DNA of 8,695 nt, taken from the NCBI GenBank assembly GCA_029883965.1, contig JAOUIN010000089.1, forward strand, positions 1 to 8,695. The letters run 5' to 3'. Each line of letters begins with the position of its first letter. The first letter of the stretch is position 1. Source of the stretch: Betaproteobacteria bacterium. Lineage in GTDB: Bacteria; Pseudomonadota; Gammaproteobacteria; Burkholderiales; SG8-41. Position numbers and translations under genes: made by a program. The notes below the pieces were generated by a model. It was not told the DNA's origin. It was given only the letters and a program-made list of their open reading frames with translations, and did no database searches. This document shows positions 6,958 to 8,695 of this stretch, piece after piece.

Positions 6958-7269
6958 ATTACGGATTGCGTCGGAAATTCAGGCCAGATGTTCGGCAAGT
7001 ATCAGTGAAGAGCGCGCACCGATGTTGCGGGAGTTTCGTGGCAGCCAGAGGTCCGTGCGTTACCGGCAGCGATCTGCGTAACTGCGACAGGCAGTCGGAT
7101 GCCGCCTGCCGTGTTCATCGCGCATTGTCATTGAACGGCGTGAGCCAGCTGGCGACAGGAACATCAGCGCATTGATTGCCGGCCTGGCCTTGCTTTACAC
7201 GGGGCCGTTCAGCCGGGTCCAGCGCCTGGCGCTGTGCCGGCAATCGTTATGCCGGCGAAACGCCGTGCA
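6958..7269. other. Intergenic stretch with no convincing gene
   Basis: These 312 bases lie between the MFS start and the end of the small gene, both on the minus strand. Short open frames occur on the plus strand (6966-7175, and 7172-7504, which runs on across the small gene) but have no ribosome-binding site, no recognisable product, and Arg/Ala/Cys-rich composition typical of antisense or random GC-rich frames. The left part should contain the MFS promoter, which I cannot place. The right part holds several inverted repeats, listed separately. It could be decayed coding sequence or carry a small RNA, but nothing proves either. Confidence 0.5.
7174..7256. repeat. Cluster of inverted repeats downstream of the small gene
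   Basis: GATTGCCGGC (7174-7183) and GCCGGCAATC (7236-7245) are perfect 10-bp inverted arms about 50 bases apart. Between them is a 15-bp palindrome, CAGCGCCTGGCGCTG (7220-7234), with 7-bp arms and one central base. The right arm can instead pair with a further GCCGGC at 7251-7256 to form a 9-base-loop hairpin. They lie just past the stop of the small minus-strand gene, so one or more could form its transcript's 3' end, although no T-tract is present. Confidence 0.5.
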
Positions 7270-7485
7270 TCAGACCGTGGGGCCGAGCCGCGTCGGGTTT
7301 TTCGGGCCCAGAGCGGCCTTGATGCTGCCGAATAACCGGCCTACCGCGGCGTACGCACTCAGGATCGCTCCGGCGATAAGTTCGCCGCGGAGCCTGATCG
7401 CGTCGGCGCGGATGCGCTCGACTTCGGTCAGATTGATGCTGTACAGCGGGTCCCTTTCCGGGATAGATTTTTTGTTCGTGCTCAT
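7270..7485 (-). CDS. Small 71-residue protein, function unknown
   Basis: The gene is supported by an ATG at 7485 with a good purine-rich ribosome-binding site (GGAAGGA, about 7 bases upstream) and by its own AT-rich promoter-like leader. The protein has a polar N-terminus (residues 1-18), then a long amphipathic helix from about residue 19 to 60 (LTEVERIRADAIRLRGE, then a more hydrophobic AGAILSAYAAVGRLF), and a proline/glycine-containing tail (GPKNPTRLGPTV). There is no signal peptide or true membrane span. The E.xRxxAxRLRxE pattern loosely recalls small alphaproteobacterial and betaproteobacterial proteins of the RSP_7527 type, which have no known function; this is from memory and weak. It stands alone: divergent from the sirtuin and some 300 bases upstream of the MFS gene on the same strand. 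Confidence 0.7.
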   Translation of the reverse strand: MSTNKKSIPERDPLYSINLTEVERIRADAIRLRGELIAGAILSAYAAVGRLFGSIKAALGPKNPTRLGPTV

Positions 7486-7640
7486 TGCTATTTCCTTCCA
7501 GTAATATTGCGTTGCATTAATTAAAACTTTATGAAAAATATATTTATTTCATAATGTTGCGTTACTGATTAGAGCACATTGATTTGTTATTGTTGCATTG
7601 CATCAGATGCTATATTTTAAATAATTTTGTCAATAAAATT
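7486..7640. promoter_or_regulatory. AT-rich regulatory island with palindrome and GTTGC(A/G)TT repeats
   Basis: The stretch from about 7500 to 7640 is far richer in A/T than anything else in the window. It holds a perfect inverted repeat, TTATGAAA (7529-7536) and TTTCATAA (7547-7554), around a 10-base AT centre. It also holds three direct copies of GTTGC(A/G)TT at 7511, 7556 and 7592. A consensus -35 hexamer TTGACA lies on the minus strand at 7633-7628, but no good -10 follows at 16-18 bases. On the plus strand TTGTTG (7590-7595) and TATTTT (7613-7618) are 17 bases apart and could serve the sirtuin gene. The island is the likely divergent control region of the small gene and the sirtuin. Confidence 0.5.
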
Positions 7641-7798
7641 AGTACTTTGAGCCGGTATGGAGCGATGCGCCGGGCATCCCGCCGGGATCGGTGCGAAATG
7701 TCACAAATCTGCGCAATGCGCCTGCATTTCCGACCCCTAACGGTGCGTATTGCGCACCACACTGGCCGTCGTCCGCTGGCCGATGCATGATTGGGTGC
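7641..7798 (+). other. Likely 5' leader of the sirtuin gene
   Basis: GC content returns to normal here. The sirtuin frame stays open back to a GTG at 7691, but the extra residues do not resemble a sirtuin N-terminus. Two small hairpins are visible: ATCCC (7676-7680) with GGGAT (7684-7688), and GGTGCG (7742-7747) with CGCACC (7753-7758). If transcription starts in the AT-rich island, the untranslated leader would be about 170 bases. I recognise no riboswitch family. Confidence 0.3.
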
Positions 7799-8587
7799 AT
7801 GCTCAATAGCAGGGAATTTGCATCCGTCCGCACCTGGGTGGCCACGGCCGAACGCATCGTGGTGATGACCGGCGCCGGTATTTCCACCGACTCTGGCATT
7901 CCGGACTTTCGCGGGCCGAAGGGCGTGTGGACGCTCAACCCCAAGGCCGAAAAGATGTCGGACATCCGCTACTACGTGTCCGATCCCGAGGTGCGGCGGC
8001 TGTCATGGCAGTCGCGGCTCGCGCATCCGGCGTGGACTGCTGCACCCAATGCCGGGCATCGCGCGCTGGTCGAACTCGAGTCGCGCGGCACGCTGCATGC
8101 GCTGATCACGCAGAATATAGACGGCCTGCATCAACGTGCCGGGGTGTCCGAGAAGCGCGTGATCGAAGTGCACGGCACGTTGCATACGGTAATGTGCCTG
8201 GGTTGTGGCTGGCGCGGCCCGATGCAGCAAACGCTGGACCGCGTGCGCGCCGGCGAAGTGGATCCCGCATGCACTGAATGCAACGGCCTGCTGAAGAGCG
8301 ACACCATTTCCTTCGGCCAGCAGCTGATTCCGCAGGTCATCGAGCGCGCGATGCGCGTTGCTGCAGAATGTGATCTGTTCATCGCGGTCGGCACCACGCT
8401 GCAGGTGTTTCCGGTGGCCGGTGCGGTGCCGATCGCACTCGATGCCGGTGCGCGGCTGCTGATCATCAATGCGGAGCCGACGCAGTTTGATGATGTGGCT
8501 GATGCCGTGATCCGCGCACCCATCGGCGAAGTGCTGCCCGTGCTCTGCGGCGCAGGCATCAACGAACCGGGAGACCGGAAAGGATGA
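7799..8587 (+). CDS. Sir2-family NAD-dependent protein deacylase (sirtuin)
   Basis: Sirtuins remove acyl groups from protein lysines, consuming NAD+ and releasing nicotinamide and O-acyl-ADP-ribose. Numbered from the ATG at 7799 (262 residues), it has the NAD-binding GAGIS..SGIPDFRG motif (25-39), TQNIDGLH (104-111), catalytic His125 (VHGT), and zinc ligands Cys133, Cys136, Cys158 and Cys161. It then has GTTLQVFPVA (198-207) and the NAEP (224-227) cofactor motif; all are intact. The GPKGVWT that follows the first motif is characteristic of the SIRT6/7-like class rather than the CobB-like class, which carries a Tyr/Arg desuccinylase signature. In-frame starts at 7787 and 7691 are possible; none has a strong ribosome-binding site, and 7799 best fits the family. 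Its stop overlaps the next gene's start (ATGA at 8584-8587), implying translational coupling. Confidence 0.93.
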   Translation: MLNSREFASVRTWVATAERIVVMTGAGISTDSGIPDFRGPKGVWTLNPKAEKMSDIRYYVSDPEVRRLSWQSRLAHPAWTAAPNAGHRALVELESRGTLHALITQNIDGLHQRAGVSEKRVIEVHGTLHTVMCLGCGWRGPMQQTLDRVRAGEVDPACTECNGLLKSDTISFGQQLIPQVIERAMRVAAECDLFIAVGTTLQVFPVAGAVPIALDAGARLLIINAEPTQFDDVADAVIRAPIGEVLPVLCGAGINEPGDRKG

Positions 8588-8695
8588 AAATTCTCGACTC
8601 GCAGCACCTGCGACTGCTGGCGGCAGTGGCTGTCGTGATGCTGCTCGCCCTGGGCTCGTGGTTCAGCGTGCTCGACACCACGGCGGATGAGCAGG
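8584..8695 (+). CDS. N-terminus of a membrane-anchored or exported protein (3' end outside window)
   Basis: An ATG at 8584 overlaps the sirtuin TGA by the ATGA arrangement and is preceded directly by GGAAAGG. Thirty-seven codons are visible before the window ends. After a short basic-polar start (MKILDSQHLR), residues 11-30 form one hydrophobic helix (LLAAVAVVMLLALGSWFSVL), then a polar stretch (DTTADEQ). This is a signal anchor or uncleaved signal sequence; no lipobox or AXA cleavage site is seen. Too little is present to name the family. The overlap suggests cotranscription with the sirtuin. Confidence 0.75.
   Translation, partial: MKILDSQHLRLLAAVAVVMLLALGSWFSVLDTTADEQ

Noticed and set aside
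7172..7504. 110-codon plus-strand frame covering the inverted repeats and the small gene
   Set aside because: There is no ribosome-binding site and no recognisable product, whereas the opposite strand has a small gene with a good start. Possible but unsupported.
7500..7640. Replication origin or insertion-sequence end in the AT-rich island
   Set aside because: No DnaA-box cluster, transposase remnant or target-site duplication is visible; the repeats are too few and short to support either.
7691..7798. Sirtuin start at the GTG at 7691
   Set aside because: The 36 additional residues are unlike any sirtuin N-terminus and lie in what looks like an untranslated leader.
1..8695. CRISPR array, tRNA, rRNA, prophage or toxin-antitoxin system
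   Set aside because: No regularly spaced repeats, cloverleaf pattern, rRNA-like stretch or phage or toxin genes were seen on either strand.

Overview
This window looks like chromosomal DNA from a GC-rich betaproteobacterium, most likely of the order Burkholderiales. The clearest clue is an orphan Bug/TctC-type periplasmic solute-binding protein, a family greatly expanded in that group. A LysR regulator, an SDR dehydrogenase and an MFS carrier, all typical of its accessory catabolic regions, fit the same picture. This placement is an inference from gene content and composition; no rRNA or other marker gene is present.

Layout, left to right. (1) Positions 1-758 (+) hold the 3' part of a quinone-oxidoreductase-like MDR dehydrogenase. 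It converges, with only 4 bases between stop codons, on a Bug/TctC binding protein at 763-1722 (-). (2) A divergent intergenic region with a 16-bp palindrome separates the Bug gene from 1890-3134 (+), a secreted methionine- and glycine-rich protein of unknown function. (3) This gene converges across a GC-rich stem-loop on a cysteine dioxygenase-type cupin enzyme, 3178-3732 (-). (4) A LysR-type regulator, 3948-4919 (+), is divergent from the dioxygenase and could control it. (5) An MFS transporter, 5770-6957 (-), and an SDR dehydrogenase, 4973-5737 (-), form a two-gene operon, transporter first. (6) About 300 bases without a convincing gene but with several inverted repeats follow. (7) A 71-codon gene, 7270-7485 (-), reads out of a strikingly AT-rich island that holds a perfect 8-bp-arm inverted repeat and three copies of a GTTGC(A/G)TT motif. 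(8) A sirtuin, 7799-8587 (+), overlaps by an ATGA junction the start of a membrane-anchored protein that runs off the right edge.

I see no phage, transposon, CRISPR array, tRNA or rRNA. Most of the window is an ordinary set of metabolic and regulatory genes. The parts least explained by known families are the secreted Met/Gly-rich protein, the small gene with its AT-rich control region, and the sirtuin with its translationally coupled membrane partner. I do not see strong evidence of a new multi-gene system.
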